A DNA stretch of 7,408 nucleotides, taken from positions 1-7,408 of the forward strand of contig JACQGS010000239.1 in NCBI GenBank assembly GCA_016199405.1, written 5' to 3'. The notes beneath the pieces are model-generated. The model ran no database searches. It was given only the letters and a program-made list of their open reading frames with translations, and was not told where the DNA came from. This document shows positions 6,964 to 7,408 of this stretch, piece after piece. Position 1 is the stretch's first letter. Each line of letters starts with the position of its first letter. The translations under genes and the position numbers were made by a program. The DNA comes from Chloroflexota bacterium (GTDB lineage: Bacteria > Chloroflexota > Anaerolineae > UBA4142).

Positions 6964-7306
6964 AACGGTTGGGGACGTGATGCATCGCGGCGTCACGACC
7001 TGCCGCCCCGACGCGTTGCTTTCCGATGTCGCACATTGGATGCACAAAGATGACATCAGCGCGATTCCCGTCACAGATGCGGAGGGCTTTTTGGTCGGCA
7101 TCGTCACGCGTACGGATCTGGTGACGCTGCGGGTGCACGAGTTGTGGCGTGAGATGCGCGCGGAGCACGCGATGACGCGCGCGGTCGTGACCATTCCGCC
7201 TGACCAGCCCCTCTACGCGGCGATCGGCTTGATGAATGAGCATCACATTCATCGCATTGTCGTCGTGGAGCCGTGCCCGAGTGGACATCCAATGTCATTA
7301 AGATAA
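6956..7306 (+). CDS. CBS-domain pair protein, 3' end apparently lost
   Basis: A 116-residue soluble protein made of two CBS motifs (a Bateman module), a fold that often binds AMP, ATP or related nucleotides. CBS1 covers about residues 2-55, with VGDVMHRGVTT, ISAIPVTDAEGFLVGIVTRTDL. CBS2 starts near 72 (AMTRAVVTIPPDQPLYAAIGLM) and reaches HHIHRIVVVE (96-105). It then ends in an unrelated CPSGHPMSLR and a stop. The usual last strand and helix of CBS2 (a VGILS-TDI type motif) are missing and do not appear in the other frames nearby. The stop codon's last base coincides with a 15-bp inverted repeat, so an insertion or rearrangement probably truncated the gene. It overlaps gap by 8 bases and is probably co-translated. 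A role as adenylate sensor for the cluster is inference. Confidence 0.8.
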   Translation: MDKTVGDVMHRGVTTCRPDALLSDVAHWMHKDDISAIPVTDAEGFLVGIVTRTDLVTLRVHELWREMRAEHAMTRAVVTIPPDQPLYAAIGLMNEHHIHRIVVVEPCPSGHPMSLR

Positions 7307-7408
7307 GACTTCGGAAGTCTGTAATTGCGAACTTTTGAGCAAAATCGGTCTGACATCGCTGCAAATGTCACTTTTTAGGTCGCCTTCGAGACTTCCGAAG
7401 TCTGGTTC
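7291..7408. mobile_element. Possible edge of an inserted element
   Basis: Homology to a CBS protein stops at about 7287, and from there the sequence is A/T-richer, non-coding and rich in inverted repeats. This suggests that a mobile or repetitive element begins near 7288-7291 and extends to or beyond the window end. No transposase fragment is seen, so the call is tentative. Confidence 0.25.
7306..7403. repeat. 15-bp inverted repeats bounding a short segment
   Basis: AGACTTCGGAAGTCT at 7306-7320 is the exact reverse complement of AGACTTCCGAAGTCT at 7389-7403. Each copy is itself nearly palindromic (6-bp arms around a 3-base centre). The 68 bases between them are more A/T-rich than the genes and include a small hairpin, TGACAT/ATGTCA (7351-7356 with 7365-7370). 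AATGTCA also occurs before each copy, at 7291 and 7364. No gene is visible from 7307 to the window end. This could be a small non-autonomous element, the edge of an insertion sequence, or a pair of dispersed palindromes. Confidence 0.6.

Overview
The window is a compact, all plus-strand Calvin-Benson-Bassham (CBB) gene cluster from a GC-rich bacterium. The gene order is transaldolase, Rubisco large subunit, phosphoribulokinase, transketolase, glyceraldehyde-3-phosphate dehydrogenase, and a CBS-domain protein. The Rubisco is clearly of the form I sequence type, yet no small-subunit gene lies beside it or anywhere in the window. Small-subunit-less form I relatives (form I', and the related I'' and I-alpha groups) are known from Chloroflexota, especially Anaerolineae-like genomes. 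That fact, together with the intergenic repeat style, makes an uncultured member of Chloroflexota my best guess for the host. This is inference, because the window holds no rRNA or other taxonomic marker.

Layout: 1-444 is non-coding and holds the edge of an inverted repeat, a terminator-like hairpin (226-247) and a 10-bp-periodic repeat block that runs up to the transaldolase ribosome binding site. Transaldolase is at 445-1149. A second 10-bp-periodic inverted repeat (1165-1234) is the leader of rbcL (1249-2637). Phosphoribulokinase (2683-3681) follows after 45 bases. A 115-base spacer with a strong, possibly switchable hairpin separates it from transketolase (3797-5890). Transketolase overlaps gap (5875-6963, GTG start) by 16 bases, and gap overlaps the CBS gene (6956-7306) by 8 bases, so the last three genes look translationally coupled. 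The CBS gene stops early, at the edge of a segment bounded by 15-bp inverted repeats (7306-7403).

How the genes fit together: phosphoribulokinase makes ribulose-1,5-bisphosphate, Rubisco carboxylates it to 3-phosphoglycerate, GAPDH reduces the 1,3-bisphosphoglycerate made from it, and transketolase and transaldolase rearrange the sugar phosphates back toward pentoses. Transaldolase in this cluster, with no aldolase or bisphosphatase in view, fits the transaldolase variant of the Calvin cycle described for Thermodesulfobium. Here it would be paired with a form I-like, small-subunit-less Rubisco. Phosphoglycerate kinase, aldolase, bisphosphatase, pentose-phosphate isomerase and epimerase are not in the window and may lie elsewhere. 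The CBS protein could be an adenylate-sensing regulator of the cluster, but it appears truncated.
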